Assembly (NCBI GenBank): GCA_016929435.1
Contig: JAFGIV010000020.1
Span: 1-42,881, forward strand
Source: Candidatus Uhrbacteria bacterium
Lineage (GTDB): Bacteria > Patescibacteriota > Patescibacteriia > SG8-24
Direction of reading: 5' to 3'
Length of the DNA: 42,881 bases
Position numbers and translations under genes: made by a program. Numbering within the stretch: the stretch's first letter is position 1; every line of letters begins with the position of its first letter. Below the pieces are notes generated by a model. That model was not told where the DNA came from. It made no database searches and worked only from the letters and a program-made list of their open reading frames with translations. Of this stretch, positions 7,339 through 15,205 are shown piece by piece.

Positions 7339-7412
7339 TGGCTCGGGGACTTGGAATCGAACCAAGATGCGCAGCTTCAAAGGCTGCTGTCCTACCTTTA
7401 GACGATCCCCGA
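7339..7412 (-). tRNA. tRNA-Gln (anticodon UUG)
   Basis: A complete 74-base cloverleaf is read on the minus strand. The acceptor stem is TCGGGGA/TCCCCGA, the anticodon stem GCAGC/GCTGC with loop CTTTGAA (anticodon TTG), and the T arm CTTGG-TTCGATT-CCAAG. The discriminator is G73, as expected for glutamine, and CCA is encoded. Confidence 0.96.
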
Positions 7413-7504
7413 ACAAGATGTCTTCGCCCTCACCTTGCCAAAAACGGCCGTAAAAATCAAGCCGAATCCCGAAAAACTTCCCAAAACCCCTTTAGAGACA
7501 ATCC

Positions 7505-8272
7505 TCACTCCCCTTCCGGCTCCGGAAACAGGCCGTTGCCCAGGGTCATCACCCGACTCAATTCCGAGTCGTACGCGAAAGCCCCGTTCCGCCAGACATA
7601 GACATCGGTCGAGCTGCTGAAACCCGGAGTGCCGTCGCCGTAGGCGACATAGCGACCCTCCACAATGGCCTCCGGCAACCCGTCATCGGTCAGGTCCCGC
7701 AGGCTGAAGTTCTCGTACCCCTCCAGGACATTGCCGGTATAGAAGACCGCCGGATGCCGTCGTCCGCTGCCGTCGATCCGTTCGGCCATCACCAGTCTCC
7801 TCCCGTCCAGCAGGACGAAGGCGGTCGCTGCGGCGTCAAAGGCCGCTCCGGAACGGACTCCGATCGCCGGCGAGGCCCCGGGGCCGAAAATCTGGAAAAA
7901 CAGCTGCGGAATGCCGGAAACCATCGGTTCAGTCCCGGAGACGTCCAGATCGTCGGCCACGGCCAGCCGACCGCCGGCATCGGGAACCACCAACGCCACG
8001 CGGGTCTTCCCGTTCGCCGAATAGCCGACAGCGGTGGCCTGCGGCAAGGCATCCAACGGCAGGAAACCGTCCGGAACGGTTTCGGCCCCGACCGGAAGGA
8101 GGCCCTCCAGGCGCCGGTCCCCCACCGTCAACTCTCCGAAACCGGTGCGACGGTCAGCCAAACCCTGCCAGACCGCCGCCAAAATAACCAGGGTCCCGGC
8201 CAAACCCACGAAAAAAATCGGAACCCTCCGCTCGTTTACCCGATGAAGCCAACGGCTGTATTTCCAAACCAT
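7505..8272 (-). CDS. Single-span membrane protein downstream of ftsX, unknown function
   Basis: The 255-residue protein has a basic N-terminus, one membrane helix (VPIFFVGLAGTLVILAAVW, residues about 17-35) and an extracytoplasmic domain of about 215 residues. I do not recognise the family. Part of the domain resembles FG-GAP/VCBS-type repeats: ENFSLRDLTDDGLPEAIVEGRY has the pattern hydrophobic-x-D-x-(T/N)-x-D-G-hydrophobic-x-E. That pattern often binds Ca2+ in beta-propeller blades, but only one such unit is clear. It starts 17 bases after the ftsX stop and probably belongs to the ftsE-ftsX operon, which may suggest a role at the division site or in envelope remodelling. That link is inference from position. 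Confidence 0.8.
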   Translation of the reverse strand: MVWKYSRWLHRVNERRVPIFFVGLAGTLVILAAVWQGLADRRTGFGELTVGDRRLEGLLPVGAETVPDGFLPLDALPQATAVGYSANGKTRVALVVPDAGGRLAVADDLDVSGTEPMVSGIPQLFFQIFGPGASPAIGVRSGAAFDAAATAFVLLDGRRLVMAERIDGSGRRHPAVFYTGNVLEGYENFSLRDLTDDGLPEAIVEGRYVAYGDGTPGFSSSTDVYVWRNGAFAYDSELSRVMTLGNGLFPEPEGE

Positions 8273-8289
8273 AAGGAATCCCGGTTAAG

Positions 8290-9204
8290 TCATGTCCGAA
8301 GATAGCGGGCCGTCGCCATTTTTGTCGTGATGATCGACATGGCCATCACGGCCAGCAACTGCACCCCGAATATCTCCAATAAGTTCACCCTATAGAACCC
8401 CACGAGATCAACCGATGTTGACCCAAAAAACCTCTCCAGGTACGGCTGGACGAAAAACACCGTAGGTACGGTAACGGCAGCGGTCAGGGCCACTGCCAAT
8501 ACGGACCATGCGACGGCCTGGACATAGAACGGGCCGCGAATGAAGCCGTTGGAGGCCCCCACCAGCCGCATGATCCTGATCTCCTCCCGGTGGGTATAGA
8601 TGGAAACCCGAATGGTGTTCAGGACGATCAGAAAGGTCACTATGGCAATGGCAGCGCTGGCTCCCAGCCCAAAGGCCTCAATCCGCCGGGAAATGGTCTC
8701 GATCCGGCCGATTATCTCCTGGCGGTCGTCAAAATCCCTTTCCTCAATGATCTCGGCAAAAGCCGGGTCGTCCAGGGTTTTGATTATCTTTTCGTAATCG
8801 CCGATTGAGCGGGCCCTTACCACCAGGGTCGATCCGAAGGGATTGCCGTCAACCTCCCCCAGGGACTCGATGACCAACGCGTCGTCACCGTACTGCTCGG
8901 AGAACCGCCTCAGGGACTCGGCCGGGGAAACGTATTCGACGTCCCTGACCTCCGGCATCCCCATCAGGGTTATCTTCACGGTCTGAATCCGCTCCTCCCC
9001 TATTTCCGGACGGAAATGGATCCCGACATCGACCCGGTCCTCGGCCTCGGAAATGGCCATTTTCCCCAGGAAATTGACGGCGATCAGGCCGTTGACCGTA
9101 AGCAGAGTCAGGGTCAGGACGCTTACGGTCGCCAGGGACAGCCAAAAGTTTCGGAAAAAATCCTGGAAGGCGAACTTAATGATGCGGATTCCGGAGATGA
9201 TCAT
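8290..9204 (-). CDS. ftsX: Cell division protein FtsX
   Basis: FtsX is the membrane partner of the FtsE ATPase; the pair activates peptidoglycan hydrolases at the septum. This 304-residue protein has the expected layout. There is a cytoplasmic N-terminus with the first helix (FRNFWLSLATVSVLTLTLL), an extracytoplasmic domain of about 120 residues (ECD, 48-165, with VSPAESLRRFSEQYGDD), and three further helices. The conserved cytoplasmic motif THREEIRIMRLVGASNGFIR, typical of FtsX, lies near residues 205-225. Its ATG overlaps the ftsE stop by four bases (ATGA), indicating translational coupling. The hydrolase it would activate is not in the window. Confidence 0.96.
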   Translation of the reverse strand: MIISGIRIIKFAFQDFFRNFWLSLATVSVLTLTLLTVNGLIAVNFLGKMAISEAEDRVDVGIHFRPEIGEERIQTVKITLMGMPEVRDVEYVSPAESLRRFSEQYGDDALVIESLGEVDGNPFGSTLVVRARSIGDYEKIIKTLDDPAFAEIIEERDFDDRQEIIGRIETISRRIEAFGLGASAAIAIVTFLIVLNTIRVSIYTHREEIRIMRLVGASNGFIRGPFYVQAVAWSVLAVALTAAVTVPTVFFVQPYLERFFGSTSVDLVGFYRVNLLEIFGVQLLAVMAMSIITTKMATARYLRT

Positions 9205-9881
9205 AGGACGTATTTCCCTTCCTCCTGGTCCGAAACGACCAGTCCCCGATCTATCGTGACCACCCGGCGGTTAAGCTCGTTGACCACGTCCCGATTGTGG
9301 GTAACAAGAACGACCGTAGTCCCGAACCTGTTGATCCGCTTGAGCAGATCGATGATTTCCCGGGTGTTCAGGGAGTCCAGGTTTCCGGTCGGCTCGTCGG
9401 CCACGATGATCTTCGGGCGGTGGACCAGGGATCGGGCGATAACCACCCTCTGCTGCTCGCCGCCGGACATCTGTCGGGGGTAGCGGTCGGCCTTGGACGA
9501 CAGGCCCACGATCTTCAGGGCCTGGGGAACGACCGTCCGAATGTCCCTGTGGGAAACCCCACAGACCTCCAGGGCAAAGGCAATGTTCTCACGGGCCGTC
9601 TTCTTGGGCAGGAGCTTGAAATCCTGAAAAACCACCCCGATCTGCCTGCGCAGGACCGGAATCTCGGACTGACGAATGTCGGAAATGTCCCAGCCGCCGA
9701 TGGTGATCTGCCCCCTGGTCGGCCGTTCCTCGGCAATCAGAAGCTTGCAGAAGGTGGTCTTCCCCGTTCCGCTCTGCCCGACGATCGAGACGAATTCCCC
9801 CGGTCGGATATGCAGGTTGACGTTCCTCAGGCCGATGACGTCCGGAGGGTAGGTCTTGGTGACGTTCTTGAAGCGAATCAT
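9201..9881 (-). CDS. ftsE: Cell division ATP-binding protein FtsE
   Basis: This 226-residue ABC ATPase shows Walker A GQSGTGKT (residues 35-42), Q-loop VVFQDFKLLP (83-92), signature MSGGEQQR (138-145), Walker B with D-loop ADEPTGNLDS (161-170) and the switch histidine in VLVTHNRDV. The VFQDFKLL block and the length are typical of FtsE rather than LolD or MacB. It powers FtsX at the division septum and acts on the cytoplasmic face of the membrane. It is the first gene of the ftsE-ftsX-membrane protein operon. Divergent tRNA genes lie 100 bases upstream. Confidence 0.96.
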   Translation of the reverse strand: MIRFKNVTKTYPPDVIGLRNVNLHIRPGEFVSIVGQSGTGKTTFCKLLIAEERPTRGQITIGGWDISDIRQSEIPVLRRQIGVVFQDFKLLPKKTARENIAFALEVCGVSHRDIRTVVPQALKIVGLSSKADRYPRQMSGGEQQRVVIARSLVHRPKIIVADEPTGNLDSLNTREIIDLLKRINRFGTTVVLVTHNRDVVNELNRRVVTIDRGLVVSDQEEGKYVL

Positions 9882-9910
9882 GCCGAGATTGACGGTTAGC
9901 CAAGAGACAC

Positions 9911-9938
9911 TTGCGCTCTTCTCCAGTCAGTATATAAT
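9911..9938 (+). promoter_or_regulatory. Promoter of the tRNA-Gly/tRNA-Thr pair
   Basis: TTGCGC (9911-9916) and a perfect TATAAT (9933-9938) are separated by 16 bases. The start of tRNA-Gly is 46 bases after the -10 box, leaving room for a short 5' leader. Confidence 0.65.
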
Positions 9939-9983
9939 AGTTCCGGTGATTCACAAAGGGTGCGGGACAGGAAGGTGCCTTAT

Positions 9984-10057
9984 GCGGGGTTAGTACAATG
10001 GCAGTACTCATGCTTCCCAAGCATGTGACGCGGGTTCGATTCCCGTACCCCGCTCCA
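9984..10057 (+). tRNA. tRNA-Gly (anticodon CCC)
   Basis: A 74-base cloverleaf has acceptor GCGGGGT/ACCCCGC, anticodon stem CATGC/GCATG with loop TTCCCAA (anticodon CCC), T arm GCGGG-TTCGATT-CCCGT, U73 typical of glycine, and an encoded CCA. It reads GGG. Confidence 0.96.
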
Positions 10058-10063
10058 GCCCTT

Positions 10064-10139
10064 GCCACCTTAGCTCAGATGGTAGAGCAATGCTTTCGTA
10101 AAGCAGAGGTCCCGGGTTCGATCCCCGGAGGTGGCTCCA
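10064..10139 (+). tRNA. tRNA-Thr (anticodon CGU)
   Basis: A 76-base cloverleaf has acceptor GCCACCT/AGGTGGC, D arm GCTCAGATGGTAGAGC, anticodon loop TTCGTAA (anticodon CGT), T arm CCGGG-TTCGATC-CCCGG, U73 and encoded CCA. Pair 27-43 is an A-G mismatch; the rest pairs well. It reads ACG and is six bases from tRNA-Gly, so both come from one transcript. Confidence 0.95.
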
Positions 10140-10156
10140 CGCCATAGACAAAACCA

Positions 10157-10195
10157 CAAGGCCGCCCGGTCATCCGGGCGGCCTTGGACGTTTTT
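10157..10195. terminator. Terminator shared by the tRNA pair and the foldase operon
   Basis: A 13-bp stem CAAGGCCGCCCGG/CCGGGCGGCCTTG (10157-10169 and 10174-10186, loop TCAT) is followed by GACGTTTTT on the plus strand. On the minus strand the stem is followed by TGGTTTTGT. It ends the tRNA transcript and may also catch the convergent operon ending at 10212. Confidence 0.85.
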
Positions 10196-10211
10196 CGGGT
10201 TAGGTTGCGGA

Positions 10212-11153
10212 TCACTCCGAATCGCCGTCCAGGGCGACAAACCTCTTGATGTTGGCCTGTTCCATCCTTTCCCGGAGGAAATCGTCCGCTCCGTAGTTCA
10301 TGACCAGGATGTGACTGGCGTGAACCTCGCTGACCTCACCGTCCTGGCCGTTCCTGACCTCCTCCACCCTGATTATGTGGTATCCGAACTGGGTCTTGAT
10401 CGGCGGACTGACTTCCCCGGGTTCCATGGAAAAAGCCGCGGACTCAAACTCCGGAACCATCTCGCCCCGGCCGAACCAACCCAAATCCCCGCCGTTGGCC
10501 GCACTGGCGGTATCGTCGCTGTATTCGGAGGCCAAGGCCCCAAAATCCCCGCCGTCCTCAATTTTCTCACGAACGGAATCCACCCTTTCCCCGATCAGGG
10601 CGTACCCCAGCTTCTGTTCCAGCAGATACGGTCCAATGACCTTCTCCTTGAACTTCTCGGATGTCCAACCGTACAGGTCGGCGATCTGATCCTCCACCCC
10701 GGCATCCGGATCCTCCCCGACCATCCGGTCGAATTCCCCGTCAATCTCCTCCTTGCTGACCGTCAGGCCCATCCGATTGGCCTCAAAACGCAGCAGCTCG
10801 TTCCTGATCAGGCGATCCAGGGCGTTTCGGCGGTTTTCGGCCGGCAATGGCCGGTTCTGGGCATCCTGGAACCCATATTCGATGGCCTTGTCGTAAAAAC
10901 GCTCCAGGGTCCTGACGTCATCGCGGTAATCAGCCAGGCGGATGACTCCGCTCCCGACGGTCGCCGCCGGATAGGGCATGATCTTGGAGACGAAATCCGA
11001 AGTCGGCCCGCTCCACTCCAACCGGTATATGCCGAAGGTCAGCACGGCGAAAGCCCCCAACAGCGCCAACCCCAATCCTGTGCCCAAACCCAGCAGGACG
11101 GTCCTGCGTGACAATTTAATTTTTTTCAGCCCCCCAAGATTGATCGGTGACAT
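10212..11153 (-). CDS. Membrane-anchored parvulin-type peptidyl-prolyl isomerase
   Basis: The frame is open further upstream, but that stretch overlaps the previous gene, so I take the ATG at 11153 ([10 protein letters not shown]), giving 313 residues. Residues 17-41 are a membrane anchor and the rest is extracytoplasmic. Residues about 70-190 resemble a SurA/PrsA-type chaperone helical domain ([20 protein letters not shown]). Residues about 191-266 match parvulin: [35 protein letters not shown] and [13 protein letters not shown]. The family's first strand, normally xxHILV before the helical part, is missing there and instead appears after it as [10 protein letters not shown] (residues 277-286). 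The two catalytic-site histidines would be His259 and His281. It should help fold exported proteins. It is last in the murE operon, 13 bases after the FtsB-like gene. Confidence 0.9.
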   Translation of the reverse strand: MSPINLGGLKKIKLSRRTVLLGLGTGLGLALLGAFAVLTFGIYRLEWSGPTSDFVSKIMPYPAATVGSGVIRLADYRDDVRTLERFYDKAIEYGFQDAQNRPLPAENRRNALDRLIRNELLRFEANRMGLTVSKEEIDGEFDRMVGEDPDAGVEDQIADLYGWTSEKFKEKVIGPYLLEQKLGYALIGERVDSVREKIEDGGDFGALASEYSDDTASAANGGDLGWFGRGEMVPEFESAAFSMEPGEVSPPIKTQFGYHIIRVEEVRNGQDGEVSEVHASHILVMNYGADDFLRERMEQANIKRFVALDGDSE

Positions 11154-11166
11154 AGTGCCCTGTTTC

Positions 11167-11577
11167 CTAATAATTGAAAAAATATTTCCACCATAGGCGC
11201 AGTTTCCCGTCTTCGGAATCCCCCGGGACGGAAGCGGCCGCTTCCCCGCCCGAAGACACGGGAACCGCACCCGTTCCCTTGAGGATGATAACCGATTCGC
11301 CGGGTTTCCGCAAACCCAGCTTGGTCCGGGCCTCCCTTTCCACGGCCTCGTCAGCCGCAAACCGCCGGCCCAATTCGACGGTTTCCGAATTTTCGGTTTC
11401 CAGCCGAACGGCTTCCGCCTCCAGCCGGGAGAGTTCCGACTTGAGCCGCCGGTGGCGAAAATACTCCCCGGAAAACCCCCAGGCGACCAGGGCCAATACC
11501 GCCAAGTTGGCCAGGAACAGGCCGCGTCCGGCCAGCCACCAGCGGCTCCTGCTGTTTTGGTTCGGCTTACGAATCAT
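11167..11577 (-). CDS. FtsB/DivIC-family septum initiator protein
   Basis: The 136-residue protein has a short basic cytoplasmic N-terminus, one membrane helix ([15 protein letters not shown], residues about 21-35) and a coiled coil ([23 protein letters not shown]). A conserved C-terminal block [20 protein letters not shown] follows. This is the layout of FtsB/DivIC, which bridge FtsL and FtsQ and signal the septal peptidoglycan synthase. The last 35 residues (from about 100) are a Gly/Ala/Ser-rich tail not typical of the family. It lies between the PH-domain gene and the foldase in the murE operon, consistent with division. Confidence 0.87.
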   Translation of the reverse strand: MIRKPNQNSRSRWWLAGRGLFLANLAVLALVAWGFSGEYFRHRRLKSELSRLEAEAVRLETENSETVELGRRFAADEAVEREARTKLGLRKPGESVIILKGTGAVPVSSGGEAAASVPGDSEDGKLRLWWKYFFNY

Positions 11578-11588
11578 GTCGTTCGGTC

Positions 11589-12257
11589 CTATTCCCTCTC
11601 AAGGACGTCGTTCCTGCGGCCGCCGAAACTGTCCGCCAGGAACCGTCCGGTCTCGTCATCGTCCCCGCCAAGGGCCTCGGCTGAACCGTCGATTTCGTCG
11701 CCCCGAAGGCCTGTTTTTGCGCCTTTCCCGCCTCCCCCCGTTTCCCCGGCCCTTTCTTCCCGAACGCCGGAATCGGCTCGCTCCACGGCCTCGACTATCA
11801 GGTGGTGCACGTCACGGGGCCTGCGGATATGGTGCTGTTCCAGGCGCGCCGATGCGCCGATCCGGACGGAAACGGTCCCGAAACCGAAGACTGTCCCCCA
11901 AAATCCCCGGCGGGCATAGGAGATGTCCTGAATCCTCTCGAACGGCACCTCGGAAACCAGGCGGTCGAAGAGTCCCTGCTGTTCGACGTCGACCAACCGG
12001 CGGCTGGTGACGATCAGGACCGTCCAATGCCAACGGACGGCGATCCGCAGGGCCAGGATCAGGCCGACCGAAACCGAAAGCGCAAAAACCCCCACACCGA
12101 TCCGGCCGAACCGAAACAGCGGGATCATCAAAAAAAACGGCGTGCCCACTAGGAGAATGGACAGGATGGCCGGACGGAGGTGGACAATCGGAAACCGCCG
12201 GACAATTCCCAAGACGGATTCCCCGTCCTTCAGCCTGACTATTCCGCTGACGTTCAT
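11589..12257 (-). CDS. Bacterial PH-domain (YdbS-like) membrane protein with acidic tail
   Basis: This 222-residue protein has two membrane helices (ILSILLVGTPFFLMIPLF and VGVFALSVSVGLILALRIAV). They are followed by a bacterial PH domain: WTVLIVTSRRLVDVEQQGLFDRLVSEVPFERIQDISYARRG, then TVFGFGTVSVRI and RPRDVHHLIVEAV. The TxxRxxxxxG and IxDIxxxxxG blocks define the bPH2/YdbS family. From about residue 165 a Gly- and acid-rich tail (EERAGETGGGGKGAKTG, GGDDDETGRF) probably forms an unstructured cytoplasmic region. The ATG overlaps the murE stop by four bases. Its function is unknown, but the operon suggests a role in envelope growth or division. Confidence 0.85.
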   Translation of the reverse strand: MNVSGIVRLKDGESVLGIVRRFPIVHLRPAILSILLVGTPFFLMIPLFRFGRIGVGVFALSVSVGLILALRIAVRWHWTVLIVTSRRLVDVEQQGLFDRLVSEVPFERIQDISYARRGFWGTVFGFGTVSVRIGASARLEQHHIRRPRDVHHLIVEAVERADSGVREERAGETGGGGKGAKTGLRGDEIDGSAEALGGDDDETGRFLADSFGGRRNDVLERE

Positions 12258-13609
12258 ATTGCGGTCTTTGGGCCAAACAGCTCCCGAATCGCCTGCCGAG
12301 CGACTGTCCGGTCATCCCACGGGTCTTTCTTCCCGTCCGCCCGGCAAATGGCCTGCTCCGCCCCCTTACCGGTTATGAGAACCAGATCGCCGGGACGGGC
12401 CATGCCGATCGCCTTCCCGATCGCTTCCCGACGGTCAGGAACCCGAAACAAATCTACCCCGTCCCGCTTTCCGGCCCGGACGGCCCCGGCGGCCACCTCA
12501 TCGATGATGTTTTTGGGGTCATCGTCGTAGGGATCCTCGTCCGTAACGACGACAATGTCGGCGTTTTCGGCCGCCAACCGCCCCAAAACCGGCCGGCGAT
12601 CCCTGTCCCGTCCGCCCCCGCACGACCCCAAGACATGGATGATGCGGCCGCTGGTTTCCAGCAAACCAATCGCCCCGTACAGTTTCCTGAAAGACTCCGG
12701 CTCCGGGGCGTAATCGACGATGACCGAAAACGGCTGCCCCCCGTCGATCGGCTCCATCCTGCCGGGAATGCCGGAAATTCCCGACAGGACGGCGGAGGAC
12801 CTCTCCAGGCTGATGCCCAACGCCAATCCTACGGCAGCCGCTGCCAGTCCGTTCTCCACGTTGAACCGCCCCAAAAGCCGCAGGCGAAACGGCACGCCGC
12901 GGACCGAAAACTCCGACCCCCCGGCGGTCAGGCGGACATCCGCGGCCTCCAGTATTTCATCCAGACGGGTACCGTCCCCAACAGCCGGCTGACCGACCGA
13001 CCAACCCCATCTTTTCCACCCCGGAAACGACAGGAAATACCCGGCCTCCGGATCGGACAGGTTGACCAGGCCAATTTTGGGCCGCAACTGACCGCCAAGC
13101 CGCTTCAGGCACCCCTTCCCCAACTGCGAAAACAGCCGGCCCTTGGCGGCCCTGTAGTTCCCAAACCCGCCGTGGGATTCCAGGTGTTCCGGCGTCAAGT
13201 TGGTGAAGACCGCCAGGTCATAGTTGATGGCCGCCTGGCGATGCTGCTTGATCCCCTCTGACGAGGTTTCAATGACCGCATATCCGCATCCGTCCTGCAC
13301 CATGTCGCGGATAAGTTTCTGAAGGGCGAACCTGCCGAGCATGGTCATCTTCCGGTCGTTCAGCCACTCCCTTTCCCCAACCCGAAAATTTGCGGTGGTG
13401 GCCAAACCGACCCGGTGACCGGCCCCCTCCAGGATGTCGGCGATCAGGTTACAGACCGTGGTCTTACCGTTCGTGCCGGTCACGCCGATGACGACCAGCC
13501 GTTCGGACGGAAAACCGTAAGCCAAGGCCGCCAGCCACGCCAAAGCCCAATGGTAGGCCGAAATCCAGCTTTCCGGTAACGCTTTTTTCAGGCGATTTTT
13601 CAGCGACAT
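12254..13609 (-). CDS. murE: MurE-type Mur ligase (UDP-MurNAc-dipeptide amino-acid ligase)
   Basis: Mur ligases add amino acids to UDP-MurNAc in the cytoplasm to build the peptidoglycan stem peptide. The 451-residue protein has ATP loop GVTGTNGKTT (42-51), substrate motif ETSSEGIKQHR (114-124), TNLTPEHLESHG (136-147) and the carbamylated lysine site NYRAAKGRLF with Lys156. The C-terminal domain has DYAPEPES and GKGAEQ. These motifs identify MurE. The diagnostic DNPR of meso-diaminopimelate enzymes is replaced by EDPY (358-361), so the third amino acid cannot be assigned. The N-terminal uridine-binding domain is unusually short (about 40 residues before the ATP loop). It is the first gene of the murE-PH-FtsB-parvulin operon and is divergent from the protease at 13707. 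Confidence 0.92.
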   Translation of the reverse strand: MSLKNRLKKALPESWISAYHWALAWLAALAYGFPSERLVVIGVTGTNGKTTVCNLIADILEGAGHRVGLATTANFRVGEREWLNDRKMTMLGRFALQKLIRDMVQDGCGYAVIETSSEGIKQHRQAAINYDLAVFTNLTPEHLESHGGFGNYRAAKGRLFSQLGKGCLKRLGGQLRPKIGLVNLSDPEAGYFLSFPGWKRWGWSVGQPAVGDGTRLDEILEAADVRLTAGGSEFSVRGVPFRLRLLGRFNVENGLAAAAVGLALGISLERSSAVLSGISGIPGRMEPIDGGQPFSVIVDYAPEPESFRKLYGAIGLLETSGRIIHVLGSCGGGRDRDRRPVLGRLAAENADIVVVTDEDPYDDDPKNIIDEVAAGAVRAGKRDGVDLFRVPDRREAIGKAIGMARPGDLVLITGKGAEQAICRADGKKDPWDDRTVARQAIRELFGPKTAI

Positions 13610-13640
13610 ACACCCTAAAGACTATCACGACCGGCCCCTC

Positions 13641-13669
13641 TTGAAAAATACGGGTAAAGCTGCTAATTT
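13641..13669 (+). promoter_or_regulatory. Promoter of the membrane-anchored protease
   Basis: TTGAAA (13641-13646), a 17-base spacer and TAATTT (13664-13669) give a good sigma70-type promoter about 37 bases before the ATG. Confidence 0.65.
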
Positions 13670-13706
13670 GACCGAAAGTGCCTTAACAACCAAAGGAGAG
13701 GAAGAA

Positions 13707-14666
13707 ATGGAAAAATACGAAGAAGAAGATGAAGGTGGTGCATTCGAGTATGACCCGCTGGGAAAGTGGAAAAAGATGGCCGTGGCGGCCGTCGGCCTGA
13801 TTTTTCTGACGGCAACCTTGGCGGCCGCAACCGCCGTGCTGTCATTCAGCGCAGAAAAGACCCGACAGGGGGCCAACGCCGCCTACCGCCAAACGTTGGC
13901 GCGACTTCAGGCCGAAAAGGCCAGGCCAACCGTATCCCCGAAACCAGAATTGATCGTCGACCTGGACCTGACCGACCCGAAATCGATTCCGAAAGTCATC
14001 AGGCAAACGGCGAACGCCATCACCCCAATTGTTGTCACGTGGAACGATAAAAGCCACATGAGAGGTACGGCCATTCTGATCGGGAACGACATCGGGTTGA
14101 CTTGCACCCACATCTTTCTTGGTGAAGGGTACAATCCCAAAAAACTCCCGGAAAAGATTCTTGTGGCCTGCCCAACTCAGTTAAAAGCAGTCGAGGCTGA
14201 ACTGATCAGGGCAGATACCCTATCCGATGTGGCATTCATACGCCTGAAGTCCCATTGCCCGGTTCCGAAAACCGAATTTTGGGAAAAACCTCCCGAACAG
14301 GGGGAGGAGGTATGGATGGTGGGAATTACGTATGAGGAAAACAACGCAAGACTTACTGCCCAAAAAACAACCGTAACTTCGGAAAATTCCATTGTCTCTA
14401 CCCAGTGGTGTAGGAATCCAAAAACGGCGAGAAAAAATGCCGTCAAATTATCTTCCTTATTATCAAACAGGGGGTTATCCCCCAGCGGGGCCATAGAAAT
14501 TCCGTCCGTGCCCGGACAATCCGGGTCGGCAATCGTAAGCGGCAATGGAAAAACCATGGGAATGGTAAATGGAACGAATTGCCTGAATCAGGCAGTCGTT
14601 ATCCCAACAAAAAACATTCTGAAAGTCGCCGAAGACTTTCGAATCAATCTTTCGAATCAATCTTAA
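13707..14666 (+). CDS. Membrane-anchored trypsin-like serine protease
   Basis: The ATG at 13707 is chosen because AGGAGAGGAAGAA stands just upstream and the promoter lies inside the longer frame. The 319-residue protein has an acidic cytoplasmic N-terminus (MEKYEEEDEGGAF), a membrane helix (23-47) and a 45-residue linker. A chymotrypsin-fold domain follows with the full triad: His135 (LTCTHIF), Asp174 (LSDVAFIRL) and Ser272 (PGQSGSAIV). Four cysteines (133, 155, 184, 235) may form disulfides. There is no PDZ domain, so it is only distantly like DegS/HtrA. The catalytic domain faces outward and its substrate is unknown. It is monocistronic, framed by its own promoter and terminator, and unlike the signal-peptide protease at 820. 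Confidence 0.9.
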   Translation: MEKYEEEDEGGAFEYDPLGKWKKMAVAAVGLIFLTATLAAATAVLSFSAEKTRQGANAAYRQTLARLQAEKARPTVSPKPELIVDLDLTDPKSIPKVIRQTANAITPIVVTWNDKSHMRGTAILIGNDIGLTCTHIFLGEGYNPKKLPEKILVACPTQLKAVEAELIRADTLSDVAFIRLKSHCPVPKTEFWEKPPEQGEEVWMVGITYEENNARLTAQKTTVTSENSIVSTQWCRNPKTARKNAVKLSSLLSNRGLSPSGAIEIPSVPGQSGSAIVSGNGKTMGMVNGTNCLNQAVVIPTKNILKVAEDFRINLSNQS

Positions 14667-14693
14667 GTAAAAGAAGCAAAAACAATCGGATCC

Positions 14694-14721
14694 AGTCCGC
14701 CTTCAAAGGCGGACTTTTTTT
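14694..14721 (+). terminator. Rho-independent terminator of the anchored protease
   Basis: The stem AGTCCGCC/GGCGGACT (14694-14701 and 14708-14715, loop TTCAAA) is followed by seven T. Confidence 0.9.
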
Positions 14722-14732
14722 ATCCGTTGGGA

Positions 14733-14761
14733 TTGACAAACCGGCCAAAAAGTGCTATCTT
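14733..14761 (+). promoter_or_regulatory. Strong promoter of the small 102-residue protein
   Basis: A perfect TTGACA (14733-14738), an exact 17-base spacer and TATCTT (14756-14761) lie right after the terminator of the preceding gene. Confidence 0.8.
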
Positions 14762-14818
14762 GAACCTAAGTCTCAAACAAAAAGGTTAAAAAAGACCTTT
14801 AAAAACAAGGAGAAAGAA

Positions 14819-15127
14819 ATGGCAAATTTCGGTTATTCCCCAGGAACCCTGAAAGGGGTTCGAATTTATGAAGAAAATAAGGGAAGCGTGACGGAGATTA
14901 AAAGGGGGGTCACGGTATCCCCCCATAAGATGATAGATATGAAGAACGATATCCCCTCTGGGGTCTCGTATCTCATATCGAAAGGCGATCCGGACAATTT
15001 TGTTGTTCGGATAACAAAGAAAGGGATCGAAATAAAGAATGAGTCCCTTTTTGAAGAAATAAAAAGGGAGGCTTATAACTATGGACCCACTATGTGGGCT
15101 GAGGGAAATTTTTCCCTCATCAAATAA
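14819..15127 (+). CDS. Small soluble protein of unknown function
   Basis: This 102-residue protein has no family I recognise. The ATG at 14819 follows AAGGAG at good spacing and lies 58 bases after a strong promoter; the longer open frame would run back through the promoter and the previous terminator. The chain starts MANFGYSPGTLKGVRIYEE and is rich in Lys, Glu and Ile, with alternating polar and hydrophobic residues (SYLISKGDPDNFVVRITKKG). This suggests a small beta-rich fold. There is no signal peptide, membrane helix or cysteine. It has its own promoter and terminator, which suggests it is well expressed. It directly follows the protease, but a link to it is unproven. Confidence 0.8.
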   Translation: MANFGYSPGTLKGVRIYEENKGSVTEIKRGVTVSPHKMIDMKNDIPSGVSYLISKGDPDNFVVRITKKGIEIKNESLFEEIKREAYNYGPTMWAEGNFSLIK

Positions 15128-15139
15128 CCGCAAGCGCAA

Positions 15140-15175
15140 GGGCCGTTCGTCATCACGACGAACGGCCCGTTTTTT
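15140..15175 (+). terminator. Rho-independent terminator of the small-protein gene
   Basis: A 12-bp stem GGGCCGTTCGTC/GACGAACGGCCC (15140-15151 and 15157-15168, loop ATCAC) is followed by GTTTTTTG. Confidence 0.92.
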
Positions 15176-15205
15176 GTTATAGCCCACAAGGCCATGGTCC
15201 AAACC

